From: Giesbergeria anulus | GTDB taxonomy: Bacteria; Pseudomonadota; Gammaproteobacteria; Burkholderiales; Burkholderiaceae_C | Reading direction: 5' to 3' | NCBI RefSeq assembly: GCF_900111115.1 | Contig: NZ_FOGD01000004.1 | Location: forward strand, 1 to 64,000 | Length of the DNA: 64,000 bases | In this document: piece after piece, positions 53,204-62,593 of the stretch | How positions within the stretch are numbered: the first letter of the stretch is position 1 | Layout of the letters: each line of letters opens with the position of its first letter | Notes under the pieces: generated by a model | Seen by the model: only the letters and a program-made list of their open reading frames with translations | Told to the model about the DNA's origin: nothing | Database searches by the model: none | Made by a program: the position numbers and the translations under genes

Positions 53204-54535
53204 TCAATCTTTTTTCCAAACAACACCCATGTTTTTAAAACCACCTTCGGCATCCATGTAGCCAAAATGAATCTCAACATTAAATTCTGTAAGAAGCGAT
53301 TTAGGCAAATTGATAGGACTGACCAAAGCTGTTTCAGTTTTAGGTGTTTGATTTGTCTTGTAAGCAACCAACGATGGATTAGGTAATATCATCTGCTCCC
53401 ATGCGTTTGGTGTCAAGAAAAACCATTGATCTTGGGTAAAGAAAAAACCATCAGTAGGAATTCGAGCTGCAAGCCAAAAGCTGGTCTTGGTTTTGCCCAC
53501 AATGTCAGCTGCGGGGCGTACCAATTTAAAATTGAGGACTAAGTTTCCGCTTAAATCCACACTGGGCAAATTATCTTTTATCTGAACAACATCAGCATTC
53601 GCAGGCTGCAGCGTCAAAGAAGCCGTTTTACCACCACAATTTATAGTGGCTTTTGTATTAACAGCAGTAACGGCTGTAGGAATAATACTAAACTGTGCTT
53701 GTGTGGCAGATGCCGCTCCTGCTGTCAATAAATTAGTCGGTGTGGCAGTGCAAGTTGGGAGTGTAGCTCCTGCTGGTTCGGGCTTAACCGTCACAGTCGT
53801 GTTGGCTGCATTGGTTGTACCATTCCAAGTGGTAGGAGACAGAGTAATGCCTGTGAGGGCTGGTGCTGTAGTACCGGTACTGCCAGCACAGGTATGGGTA
53901 GCATTTTCATCAGGGTTACCTTGGGCATCCCATTGGGCATGGGCATACCAACTACGATAGCAAACCTCGTCTACGACCATCCGAGTTTGCAATGTTTTTA
54001 CCATTCCCCCAGGGACTGACAGCACATGCAGGTAAACATACCCACCATTATTAACTCGGAAAGTATCAAATTGATAAGGCTCTGAAATTCCTAAATTACC
54101 ACTTCCCTCAGGAGAATAAAATGGCAACTCTTCTCCTGCTACTAATCTTTCTAACGTATTTGCCGTATTGCGAATCATTGTTGCTGCTGTAACATCAGCA
54201 GCCGTGCTGGTAGGAACAGCACCAAATCGACCGGCAGCTTTAGCCTCTTGTGGACTTAAGTAGGTTAAAAAACTGACAGTAAAACGCTTAGTTCCGGGAG
54301 GAACGAAAAACTTTACTCTTTCAAGTGAGAGATCAGTATGAGATGTCGTTAATAAGGCATCCCCACCTTCATAAACAACTTTTGTATCTGGATTATAGGT
54401 CTCTTTATAATCAGAATAACCTTGCTTTACCAATGGTGAATAATCGCCTTTTTGTTGTGCAACAGCTGGGGTAGCAACCATGAACCCAAAAAGCAATGGA
54501 AGAATATAAAAAGCGTTGCGGATATTTTTTTTCAT
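53204..54535 (-). CDS. Secreted protein of unknown function with Ig-like region
   Basis: 443 residues from the ATG at 54535. Signal peptide about residues 1-27 (ILPLLFGFMVATPAVAQQ). The N-terminal region (VKFFVPPGTKRFTVSFLTYL) looks beta-rich. A middle segment near 225-315 reads like a bacterial Ig-like domain (GITLSPTTWNGTTNAANTTV, with a Cys in each half). The C-terminus is Trp/Phe-rich (FFFTQDQWFFLTPNAWEQMI). I do not recognise the family. Lower GC than neighbours. It lies downstream of the 409-residue exported protein gene, from which it is separated by a perfect terminator. Confidence 0.7.
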   Translation of the reverse strand: MKKNIRNAFYILPLLFGFMVATPAVAQQKGDYSPLVKQGYSDYKETYNPDTKVVYEGGDALLTTSHTDLSLERVKFFVPPGTKRFTVSFLTYLSPQEAKAAGRFGAVPTSTAADVTAATMIRNTANTLERLVAGEELPFYSPEGSGNLGISEPYQFDTFRVNNGGYVYLHVLSVPGGMVKTLQTRMVVDEVCYRSWYAHAQWDAQGNPDENATHTCAGSTGTTAPALTGITLSPTTWNGTTNAANTTVTVKPEPAGATLPTCTATPTNLLTAGAASATQAQFSIIPTAVTAVNTKATINCGGKTASLTLQPANADVVQIKDNLPSVDLSGNLVLNFKLVRPAADIVGKTKTSFWLAARIPTDGFFFTQDQWFFLTPNAWEQMILPNPSLVAYKTNQTPKTETALVSPINLPKSLLTEFNVEIHFGYMDAEGGFKNMGVVWKKD

Positions 54536-54560
54536 TTTGAAAATCAATTTTCAAACCATC

Positions 54561-54594
54561 AAAAAAAGCCACCAAGCAATTTGCTTGGTGGCTT
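54561..54594 (-). terminator. Terminator between the two exported-protein genes
   Basis: Read on the minus strand: a perfect 13-14 bp stem (AAGCCACCAAGCAA/TTGCTTGGTGGCTT, loop of one to three bases) followed by a T-run. It ends the 409-residue gene. Confidence 0.93.
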
Positions 54595-54616
54595 ATGCTT
54601 ATCTTAACAAGAAGAA

Positions 54617-55846
54617 TTAGCGAGCAGCAGGTGCGTAGGTCTTAGCAGCATATTGCCAAGTACCTTGCAGGCTACCCAAGGTGTAATCCCAGTGGATATA
54701 GGTCACCAGTGCAGGGGCACCGACTTGGTTGAAGTTGTTGTAGTTCACATTGCTACGGGTGTCCGAAGGCTCAGGAGCGATAGCAACATTGACCCAACCC
54801 TTAGTGAAACGCTCTGTGTTCACTTGGCTAGCAGTGCTGGCAGCAATCGAACCACCGGCAGCCAAGGCAACGATGTTCAACTCGTTAGGCAGGCTGTTAC
54901 CTGGATTGAGCGCGCAAGGAGAAACGCGGCAACCGACAGTGCCCAGTACTTCTTCTTCTTCGTTGCGCACGGCGTAAGACACGGGCACAGCGTTAGGGAA
55001 GGGGGTGTACTGAGTGCCTTGGCTCAGGTTGTAAGTTTCCTTGGTTGGGAAGGTTACAGTGGCAAATGTCAGGTTCCCAGTGGTGTTGTTGAAAGGCACA
55101 GCAAAGTCAGAAGCCCACAGAGCATCTTCCACTTGGGCTTTGGTGCTTACTTTACCAGCGCCAGCAAAGGCGGTCAGGTCACCCACCTTGAGGTAGGTTT
55201 GGTTGTCGTAGTTGGCCAAAGCGGTCAGGGGCAGGGACAGCTTGTTACCGTTTTGTGGGTTGACCAAAGTCACCGAGCCTGTGAGCACGTTGTCAGTGTC
55301 AGCTGTGGTGATGGTTGTGTCAGCAGCGCACAGGGAAGAGTAAGCTGCCAAAACGGCCGACTTGGCCACGGGAGCTGCGCCCAAGCCGCGGATCATGCGG
55401 GACTCAGTCACAGTAGCGTAGCCCACAGTGTGGGGGGTAGTGAAGCGGGCTTCAGTGGGGTTCAGACCGGAAGTAGCACCCGAAGTAGAGGGGCAACCAT
55501 TGCTGAGGTTAGGGGTCAGCATAGCCGAAGGATCGGCGCTGGAAACACCAACGGTACCATCAGCATTTTGCTGCACGACACCAGTCCAGACGTCACCGGG
55601 GCTCAAGAAAACCAAGAAGTCCAAGACTTCTTCCGAACGCACAGGGCCGTGGAACACCACTTTAGCCACGGCGGAATCAACTGTGTTGGTGTTGATGACC
55701 TTAATTTCGGAAGTCCAACCGCCACCGGTCATGAACACGGGAGCAATCAGCAGGTCACCCTTACCGCCTTGAGCCACTTCTACGGCACCAGCGGTACCAG
55801 CCATCAGCATTGCACCCAGTGCTGCGGCAAGAGATTTTTTCAACAT
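54617..55846 (-). CDS. Abundant-type exported protein of unknown function (409 aa)
   Basis: 409 residues from the ATG at 55846, fixed by GGAGAAAG upstream. A clear Sec signal peptide (MLKKSLAAALGAMLMAGTAG, cleaved near AVEVA) precedes a beta-rich mature protein (GDLLIAPVFMTGGGWTSEIK, then VLDFLVFLSPGDVWTGVV). Cys pairs occur (CPSTSG...SLCAA and VGCRVSPCAL). Regular codon choice and the strong terminator suggest high expression. Similar proteins are found in Betaproteobacteria as unnamed surface proteins; I assign no function. The 264-bp region upstream is its promoter region. Confidence 0.75.
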   Translation of the reverse strand: MLKKSLAAALGAMLMAGTAGAVEVAQGGKGDLLIAPVFMTGGGWTSEIKVINTNTVDSAVAKVVFHGPVRSEEVLDFLVFLSPGDVWTGVVQQNADGTVGVSSADPSAMLTPNLSNGCPSTSGATSGLNPTEARFTTPHTVGYATVTESRMIRGLGAAPVAKSAVLAAYSSLCAADTTITTADTDNVLTGSVTLVNPQNGNKLSLPLTALANYDNQTYLKVGDLTAFAGAGKVSTKAQVEDALWASDFAVPFNNTTGNLTFATVTFPTKETYNLSQGTQYTPFPNAVPVSYAVRNEEEEVLGTVGCRVSPCALNPGNSLPNELNIVALAAGGSIAASTASQVNTERFTKGWVNVAIAPEPSDTRSNVNYNNFNQVGAPALVTYIHWDYTLGSLQGTWQYAAKTYAPAAR

Positions 55847-56110
55847 CACGTTCTTTCTCCTAACAGAATTAAAACAAACTACCGACACAAAGACTGATGC
55901 CAGCAAAGCCAACCAGTAACGAGTCTACATCAGAAAGACAATCCGCCTGCCTCAGCGGCAGCTTGCCAAAAAGCATGGACTGTCCTTGCATGGTACCTAA
56001 TTGTGGATGCTGCCACAATCTTCCGGGCTAAACTTGTGCCCAAGGTCACAAGTTCAGCAGCGTTTGTTGTCAGCACACAACAAGAACCAGGGGCAAAACG
56101 GCACCGGTTC
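55847..56110 (-). promoter_or_regulatory. Intergenic region upstream of the 409-residue exported-protein gene
   Basis: 264 bp without a gene. Next to the lipoprotein gene it holds an inverted repeat AAGAACC...GGTTCTT (about 56081-56117) that might slow transcription, with no clear T-run. The strong ribosome site GGAGAAAG lies at the left end. No convincing -35/-10 pair was fixed by eye. Confidence 0.3.
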
Positions 56111-56650
56111 TTACTGGGATGCAGGCTGAGGCTCAGGGGTAGGTTGGGGCTGGGTTAGCATAGGATCGGTAACCAGATGCCGCCATTGTGCCCCAACCAA
56201 GCGCCATTTGTCTTGGCGGTAGGCGGTGTGGGGCTTTTCTTTGTCGGGATGGAGGTAAACCACCTGCTGGCTGAGCAGCACATCACCAGCTGCCTCATCG
56301 CGCTGGAAGGATAGCACCTTAAATTCCAGCACCGGCCAAGCACGGGCATGGTAGGGAATGTAAAACTTTTCACTCAGTGGCCCGCTGGGGGAATGCTCCA
56401 TGGTGTAGAGCTTGGCCCAATCGCGTTGGCTGTGGGCACGCCAATAGGCTTCCAGCGCTGGCTGGAGCTGCAACTGTGCCAGCGCCTGCTCTTGGCCTTC
56501 AGCGTAGCTAATGGCAATCGAGGGCGTAGCGGGTATCGCCGAAACGGCAGCAGAGTTGGCAGATGGTGCCGTCGTACTACAACCGGTGGCGGCAATGACA
56601 CTGATGGCACACAACGCCCCGCACAGGGGCAATCGAAAGGTCTGCTTCAT
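56111..56650 (-). CDS. Lipoprotein of unknown function
   Basis: 179 residues. A type II signal peptide with a good lipobox (IAATGCS, Cys24) predicts a lipid-anchored envelope protein. The mature part starts with a Ser/Ala-rich linker. It then holds a cystatin/NTF2-like stretch (LEAYWRAHSQRDWAKLYTME; FKVLSFQRDEAAGDVLLSQQ; WRLVGAQWRHLV), suggesting a small cone-shaped binding fold. The tail is Pro/Gln-rich. It starts 12 bp after the methyltransferase/GT2-like gene and is probably the last gene of that operon. Confidence 0.7.
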   Translation of the reverse strand: MKQTFRLPLCGALCAISVIAATGCSTTAPSANSAAVSAIPATPSIAISYAEGQEQALAQLQLQPALEAYWRAHSQRDWAKLYTMEHSPSGPLSEKFYIPYHARAWPVLEFKVLSFQRDEAAGDVLLSQQVVYLHPDKEKPHTAYRQDKWRLVGAQWRHLVTDPMLTQPQPTPEPQPASQ

Positions 56651-56662
56651 GGGGGGGTTTCC

Positions 56663-58492
56663 TTAAAGTTCAGAGGCCAAAAATGCCTCTTGACGCGCAT
56701 GGTGGAACAACACTTCCGGGATGTAAGCTACGGCCTGTCCGGCGGGTTTCAAGATGGCATCTTGTGCCACAGGAGCAGCACCCGCCACAGCACGGGCCAC
56801 CCACAGTAGCCCCAGCGCCTGCGGATTGTCATCATGCTCAGGCTGGTGGTAGCAACGCATGGGTACAGCGGTATCGCCACCACGGGTATGGTCGGTGTAG
56901 TCAAAATCAGCGGTAATGGCTACGGTTTGTGGCCGGCTGCGCGCCAACGTGACTAAACTTTGGATGGCATGAAAGGCCAGTGTGGCACCTTCGGGTAGGT
57001 GCAGGCGGTAGGCGGCTTGGGTAGTGGGTGCGGTGCCGTTTTGGCGCAGGTTTTCTGCGTCGGCAATGGGTACGGTGCGCACACGTTTGTCCAGCCGCTG
57101 AAAATCGGTCATGGCATGGCGCACAGCCACCGATTGCTGTGGTGCCTCCAACAAGACCAACTCCCAACCGCTGTAGCTTTGCCGCACCAACGAGAAAAAG
57201 GTGTCGGTCAGGGCAGCGGTGTTGCTAGGGGTGAGCACCACCGACAAGAAAGGCGGCTCGGCAGCACTGGGCAGCGGCTTGGAGGCGATAGCGCGGCGGC
57301 GTTGGGCCAGCTGTAGGCGCAAGCGATCCCACGTGGACTGGGGCACCAGCTTGCGCAGCAGGGTGATGGCGTTGAACCGGATACGCATCCACACACTCAG
57401 TTCAATACGGCGCGACAGGTGGCGCATAGCATCGCGCAGGCTTTGCGGGTAGAACTGGGCCAAATAGCGCGAGCGGTCTTGCGCCACGGTGTGCTGCTCT
57501 TGCATAGCAGCGAGACGTTGGCGCAGTTGGGCGTTTTCTTCTTTGGCAGCCAACAGCTTGCGCAGGTCATCGTGGCCCGCGCTGGGGCTGGTTTGGTCTG
57601 TTTGGGGCACCGGGGCCGCATAACTCTTAGCGGGATTGATGGCCTCCACCGAGACACCTGCTGCCAAGGTGCGCAGTTCATGGGCGGGCAGGGCGTCTAG
57701 CGCTGCCAAAATGGGAGCATCCACTTCTTGGGCTTGCCCTTGACCGCTGCGCAGCAAGGCCGCCAACACATCGCCCAAGGGGGTTTGCTGCAACAGGGCG
57801 CGCTGTTCGGGGGTGATGCGGTCTAGGTAGATGTCGAGAAACCAGCTCAAGGCCCATTTGGGGTGCTGGTAAGACTCAATGCCACTCCAACGGATATCAA
57901 AGTCACGGAACCAGTGGCGCAGGCCGGTTTCGGTGGCGTTGTAAAAATGGTGCGGGTAACCGTGCTCGGGCTGCAAAAAGGCGGTGTCAATCTTGGCGAT
58001 GCCCCCCGGTTGTAGCACGCGGCGAATTTCTGCGGCGGCCCATTCGGGGTACTGCAAATGCTCAAATACCGCTTGGCTAATCACGGCCTTGAAGGTGTTG
58101 TCGCGAAACGGCAGCCGGTCGGCAGTGCAGACCACATCCACCATCGGAAAACGGAAGATGTCGATCTGGATGACGTTATCCCAGCGCTGATGCTTGCCGC
58201 CAGCGCCCAAATCGAGCACCCAGCCGTCGCGGTGGGCCTCAATGATCTCTAGGGCTGCCGGGCTGTAAGGGTGACGCGAGACCGGATCATCTGCCGATAC
58301 CGTGCCCACGCCCGGCTCTTGCATACTTTCGGGCAATAACACAGGCACGCCAGCGCGCACCGGATAGATGGCAGCACAGCCAGCGCATTGCAAGGTTTGG
58401 GCCGCTAGGTGCTGCAAGCTGCTACCGCAGCGGGGGCACGCTAACAAGGGCAGGAGGGCCGTCAGGCGGCTGGCGGGGGTGTCGGTGCTCAT
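56663..58492 (-). CDS. Zinc-ribbon/methyltransferase fused to a GT2-like domain
   Basis: 609 residues from the ATG at 58492; 58534 would add 14 and overlap the upstream gene. In order: a Trm112-like zinc ribbon (ACPRCGSSLQ, then QCAGCAAIYPVRAGVPVLLP), a class I methyltransferase (GWVLDLGAGGKHQRWDNV, AVISQAVFEHLQYPEWA), a coiled coil near 310-345 (LRKLLAAKEENAQLRQRLAA), and a C-terminal GT2-like domain (PFLSVVLTPSNTAALTDTFF, SYSGWELVLLEAPQ). In place of the DXD region I see AITADFDYTDHT, so activity is uncertain. Lies 8 bp after the 1315-residue fusion gene. Probably methylates and extends the same glycan. Confidence 0.83.
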   Translation of the reverse strand: MSTDTPASRLTALLPLLACPRCGSSLQHLAAQTLQCAGCAAIYPVRAGVPVLLPESMQEPGVGTVSADDPVSRHPYSPAALEIIEAHRDGWVLDLGAGGKHQRWDNVIQIDIFRFPMVDVVCTADRLPFRDNTFKAVISQAVFEHLQYPEWAAAEIRRVLQPGGIAKIDTAFLQPEHGYPHHFYNATETGLRHWFRDFDIRWSGIESYQHPKWALSWFLDIYLDRITPEQRALLQQTPLGDVLAALLRSGQGQAQEVDAPILAALDALPAHELRTLAAGVSVEAINPAKSYAAPVPQTDQTSPSAGHDDLRKLLAAKEENAQLRQRLAAMQEQHTVAQDRSRYLAQFYPQSLRDAMRHLSRRIELSVWMRIRFNAITLLRKLVPQSTWDRLRLQLAQRRRAIASKPLPSAAEPPFLSVVLTPSNTAALTDTFFSLVRQSYSGWELVLLEAPQQSVAVRHAMTDFQRLDKRVRTVPIADAENLRQNGTAPTTQAAYRLHLPEGATLAFHAIQSLVTLARSRPQTVAITADFDYTDHTRGGDTAVPMRCYHQPEHDDNPQALGLLWVARAVAGAAPVAQDAILKPAGQAVAYIPEVLFHHARQEAFLASEL

Positions 58493-58500
58493 CGGTACGG

Positions 58501-61500
58501 TCACTGGATGCGCGCCGCGCCGCGTGGCGGCCAAGCCAGCGAGAAGTCTTCGGCATCCATCGTCAGGTTGGGGTTATAGCAAGGATCGTGGGCCAATAGG
58601 TGCGGCCAGCGCGATTGCAGGGTGTCAATCTCGCGCTTAAAGCGTTGCTGCTTTTCAGGGGTGTCTTCGTAGCCACGCGAGACCGATTCGTGGTGGATCA
58701 GCTCGGCGTAGGGCGTCCAGTGGTTGCGGTAGCCCGCCTCATGCACGCGCAAGCAAAAATCAACATCGTTAAAGGCCACAGCCAAGGATTCATCCAAGCC
58801 ATTCACCTCTTCGTAGATGCTGCGGCGCACCAGCAGGCAAGCGGCGGTGACGGCCACAAACTCTTGCGCCAGCACAGCACGGCCCATATAGCCATGTCGG
58901 CCACGGGGCAGGTATTTGTGGGCATGGCCGGCCACACCACACACCAGCACCACGCCGCCGTGTTGCAAGCGGCCATCGGGGTACCAAAGCCGAGCACCGA
59001 CACAGCCTACGCCCTGCTCCATCGCGGGGCCAACCATCTCATCGAGCCATTCGGGGTGGGTAATTTCGATGTCGTTGTTCATCATGAGGATGAACTCGCC
59101 TTGGGCAGCTTGGCGGATGCCGTGGTTGTTGATGGCCGAGAAATTAAACGGGCTGTTGTCGCGGAAGACGCGGATTTGGCCGCTCTTTTCGCGCTCGGCA
59201 AAAAAGGCCAAAGCTTCGGGGTCGTCGCTGCCGTTATCTACCAAAATGACTTCGTAGCGGGGGTAGCTGGTCTGGCGCAGGCTGTCGAGGCACTGGCGCA
59301 CCAAAGCTTGTCCGTTGCGCGTGGGGATGATGATGCTGACCAAGGGCACAGACGCTGGCCGCTGCCAGCGGATGCGGTACATGCCAGGGGCCTCAGGGGC
59401 CTCGTCCACGGTGCCCTGCAAGCCCCGGCGCTGGAGGTGCTCAGTGAGGGCTTTTTGCCCGGCCAAGAAGGCGTAGGATTTGTTGCTGTGCCCAGAGGCG
59501 GTGCTGCCGACTGCGGTGCGCCAGTGGTAAAGGATGGTGGGAATATGCACCACGGCACCGGGGCAGTCGCGCAGGCTATCGACGGCGCGCAGGGCTTGGT
59601 CATAATCTTGGGCTCCTTCAAAACCGGGGCGGGGGCCGCCGATTTTGCTCAGGAAGGCGCGCTCATACACGGCAAAGTGGCACATGTAATTGTGCGAGCG
59701 CAACAGGCCGAGGTTGAAGTCGGGCTTGAAGTAGGGGTCAAAGCGATTGCCCGCTTCGTCAATTTTGTCCTCATCCGAATACAGCACTTTGGCTTGTGGA
59801 TGGCTGGCAAAGGCTTCTACCGCGTACAGCAGAGCGTGGGGGCGCAGTTCGTCGTCGTGGTCCAAAAAGCCGACATACTGGCCTTGCGCCAAGGCAATGG
59901 CGGTGTTGGTAGCGTGCGAGATGTGCTGATTCTTGGCATGAAAGGCCAGTTTGATGCGCGGCTCGGTGGCAGCCACGGCTTCCAACAGGGAGCGCGTGGT
60001 GGCGTTGGTGGAGGCGTCATCACAGATGCACAACTCCCAATGGGGATACAGCTGGGCCTGCACCGAAGCAATAGCGCGCTGCAAATCACGCGCCACCGGG
60101 TTGTACACCGGCATCACCAACGATACCAACGGTGTAGCGGACAGTTGCACCACGCGCTGGCGCAAACGCTCTAGGGCGGCATCATCCAAGGTATCGTATT
60201 GCTGCACCCAACGGGCATAGCTGCGCTCATCTGAAGCAGGTGGAGCAGAAACCGACTCAGAGGGCGACGTACCAGCGTGATCTGGAGCCACGGCAGTCGG
60301 ATACTGGGATTGCAACAAACGCCCGGCGCGCTGGCGCACCCCGGCAAACCCTTCACGTTGATACACCTCGGCACTGCGGCGCAACAAATGACCAATGCCC
60401 AACCCACGTTGACGGGCCACTCCAAGGGCGGCCCAAGTGCGTCGCACATCGCGCAGCAGCTTGCCAGCTACACGCACTGGCTGCGACACGCGCCAAGAGG
60501 TGCTAGCCAGCAATGCCTGCACTTGGTTGTGGCTGGCATCAAAGGAGCGTTGCAGGTGGGCAGCGTGGTTGTGCGTCAGTTGCAATTCTGTTTGCAAACG
60601 GGCTATCTCTTGGGCCAACTGGCCGGTAGCGGCTTGGGCTTGGGCGCGTTCTTGTTCGGTGTGGTGCAGGGTATGTTGTAAGCACTGGGACTCCTGCACC
60701 AACTGGTCATGCAGTTGCTGCAGGTGCTCGCGCTGCTGTTCAATTTGCTGATGCGACCATTGCAGCAGATCGCGGTGAGCCAAGGCTTGCTCGTGGGCTT
60801 GGCGCAGGTGGTGCGCATCCCGGCGGGCTTGGTCTGCGGCCTGTTGTGCCGCCAAGGCCTGCTGCTGCTCGGCTTGCAGGGCCTGATTCAAGCGACTGGC
60901 CTCCTGATGGCTGTGCTCAACTTGCTGGCGCTGATGCGCCAATTGGCGGTAGAGCTGGCGTCGGGCCAAAGCGCGGGTAATCAGCTCCTCAAAGGTTTGT
61001 GCCGATTGCAAGACGCCCCACTTGGCATAAAGGTGGGCGGTGGCAGATTGGGCCACCGTTTGGTCGGTCTGCACCCCAGCACCAGCACCGGCATGGATAC
61101 GGTAGGCCGCCGAGACCCCTGGCACAAAAACGAACGGAGTCTGGCGCTCGATTTGTAGCCAGAAGTCCCAGTCTTCGTACAAATCAAAAGATTCATCAAA
61201 AGCACAGCCAGCCTGCACCAACGAGCGGGCAAACAGCACCGCATGAATAGGCATAAAGTTGCCATAGCACAACTCACGTGGCGCGTAAGGGAAGTCAAAC
61301 ACCTCGCCTACCGGTTCGCCATGGTCATTCACGCATTCCACCATCGTATGCGCCGCTTGGGCAGTGCTGCTTTGGCGCAAGCACAGCACCAGTTTGGCGA
61401 TATGGTCGGGGTAGAGCCAGTCGTCATCGTCCAAAAACAGCAGGTACTGGCCGGTGGCGGCGTGCAAACCAGCGTTGGCCGCAGGGGTGCGGCCCAGTTT

Positions 61501-62448
61501 GTGGCCTTGCGAGACGATACGCACGGCCAAACCCTGTGCCTCAGGGGGGAGCATCGGCAGCCCTTGGCCTGCGGCATCGACCAGCAACACCTCCAAATGG
61601 CTATAGGTTTGCAGTTGCAGCGAGCGCAGCGCTTTGCCCAGCGTACTGCGCCCCAAAGTGCGAATGATGACCGACACCAATGGCGCATCTTGCGGCGTCA
61701 CTGCAATGGCCCGTGCCAACAGGCGTTGCTGTTCGGAGCCAATCATCAACGGGCCACCCGCACGCAAATCAGCGGCGCTATAGGACTCAAAAGCCTCAGC
61801 CACTTGGACACCGGGCTGCAAGGTCAAGGCCCGAAAACGGTTCAGCGCCGCAATCATGCTGGCATAGGGCAGCTTGGCCTCTTGGCTGGCAAAGGCGGCC
61901 ATCGCCTGCTGTTTGGTGTCCCAAACGGGCGAAATATCGACCAAAATGTTGGGCCGCAAAGGTGCACTGACCTCGTACAGGCGCAAGGTGCAGGGCTGAT
62001 CTTGCCAGCGGCGCATGGCCTCCACGGCGGCCATCGCGGTAGCCACATGGTCTGGGTGCAACTCCCACGGCGACGGGGCATAAACCACATCCGTCTGCCA
62101 CGCCTGCATCGCCTCTAACATCTGCGCGATAAGAGGCTCGCCATACGCCACGCCCCGGTCAGGCAGATTCCAGCAGTGCGGCGGTGGCAGGCCCAACAGG
62201 CGCACAGCCGCCACCGTTTCTTGCAGACGGGCTTGGGCATAGGCCCCTTGGGCTCCAGCCGCATCACCGTGGTCGCCCGCCGTGAGCAAAATCACCTGCA
62301 CCTGATGGCCTGCTTGGATGTGCAAAGCGATAGCACCGCCACAGCCAAACACCTCATCGTCGGGATGCGGGGCAAACACCAGCACCTTGCGCACATCAGG
62401 CACCGGCGAGGCGCAGTAGGGGATCAACGTGGCCTCACTGGGATGCAT
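58501..62448 (-). CDS. Fusion of PIG-L deacetylase and three GT2 glycosyltransferase domains
   Basis: 1315 residues. Residues 20-230 are a PIG-L/LmbE-type zinc deacetylase (HPDDE at 28-32, HPDH at 131-134), which removes N-acetyl groups from sugars. Residues 255-480 are a GT2 domain (LVSVIIRTLGRSTLGKALRS, LFLDDDDWLYPDH). Residues 510-680 are a Gln/His-rich coiled coil. Residues 795-1040 are a second GT2 (LVSLVMPVYNPVARDLQRAI, GFLDHDDELRP, YSDEDKID). Residues 1050-1300 are a third (LVSIIIPTRNGQALVRQCLD, LMMNNDIEITHPEWL). It would deacetylate and add several sugars to one glycan, in the cytoplasm. First gene of its operon. Confidence 0.92.
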   Translation of the reverse strand: MHPSEATLIPYCASPVPDVRKVLVFAPHPDDEVFGCGGAIALHIQAGHQVQVILLTAGDHGDAAGAQGAYAQARLQETVAAVRLLGLPPPHCWNLPDRGVAYGEPLIAQMLEAMQAWQTDVVYAPSPWELHPDHVATAMAAVEAMRRWQDQPCTLRLYEVSAPLRPNILVDISPVWDTKQQAMAAFASQEAKLPYASMIAALNRFRALTLQPGVQVAEAFESYSAADLRAGGPLMIGSEQQRLLARAIAVTPQDAPLVSVIIRTLGRSTLGKALRSLQLQTYSHLEVLLVDAAGQGLPMLPPEAQGLAVRIVSQGHKLGRTPAANAGLHAATGQYLLFLDDDDWLYPDHIAKLVLCLRQSSTAQAAHTMVECVNDHGEPVGEVFDFPYAPRELCYGNFMPIHAVLFARSLVQAGCAFDESFDLYEDWDFWLQIERQTPFVFVPGVSAAYRIHAGAGAGVQTDQTVAQSATAHLYAKWGVLQSAQTFEELITRALARRQLYRQLAHQRQQVEHSHQEASRLNQALQAEQQQALAAQQAADQARRDAHHLRQAHEQALAHRDLLQWSHQQIEQQREHLQQLHDQLVQESQCLQHTLHHTEQERAQAQAATGQLAQEIARLQTELQLTHNHAAHLQRSFDASHNQVQALLASTSWRVSQPVRVAGKLLRDVRRTWAALGVARQRGLGIGHLLRRSAEVYQREGFAGVRQRAGRLLQSQYPTAVAPDHAGTSPSESVSAPPASDERSYARWVQQYDTLDDAALERLRQRVVQLSATPLVSLVMPVYNPVARDLQRAIASVQAQLYPHWELCICDDASTNATTRSLLEAVAATEPRIKLAFHAKNQHISHATNTAIALAQGQYVGFLDHDDELRPHALLYAVEAFASHPQAKVLYSDEDKIDEAGNRFDPYFKPDFNLGLLRSHNYMCHFAVYERAFLSKIGGPRPGFEGAQDYDQALRAVDSLRDCPGAVVHIPTILYHWRTAVGSTASGHSNKSYAFLAGQKALTEHLQRRGLQGTVDEAPEAPGMYRIRWQRPASVPLVSIIIPTRNGQALVRQCLDSLRQTSYPRYEVILVDNGSDDPEALAFFAEREKSGQIRVFRDNSPFNFSAINNHGIRQAAQGEFILMMNNDIEITHPEWLDEMVGPAMEQGVGCVGARLWYPDGRLQHGGVVLVCGVAGHAHKYLPRGRHGYMGRAVLAQEFVAVTAACLLVRRSIYEEVNGLDESLAVAFNDVDFCLRVHEAGYRNHWTPYAELIHHESVSRGYEDTPEKQQRFKREIDTLQSRWPHLLAHDPCYNPNLTMDAEDFSLAWPPRGAARIQ

Positions 62449-62507
62449 AGCTCACACTCATAAGGAATCGGGCCCGAGGGCAGAGGATCAGGATCGCGCA
62501 GGGGCGG

Positions 62508-62531
62508 AAAAAAACCGCCAAATGGTGGCGG
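62508..62531 (-). terminator. Terminator after hemW
   Basis: Read on the minus strand: CCGCCA, loop CCATT, TGGCGG, then seven T. A second perfect hairpin, GCACCACC-GTC-GGTGGTGC (62540-62558, plus-strand reading), lies just before it without a T-run. Confidence 0.85.
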
Positions 62532-62593
62532 CAATACATGCACCACCGTCGGTGGTGCCGGGCCGATTCTATCGCCTAGGGGCGCCAGATAGT

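Noticed and set aside
54653-55897. A 414-codon plus-strand frame opposite the 409-residue exported protein
   Set aside because: The minus-strand frame has a signal peptide, ribosome site and terminator; the plus-strand frame has none.
58600-60174. A 524-codon plus-strand frame opposite the triple-GT2 gene
   Set aside because: Shadow of a GC-rich gene with clear GT2 and PIG-L motifs on the minus strand; no motif or start site of its own.
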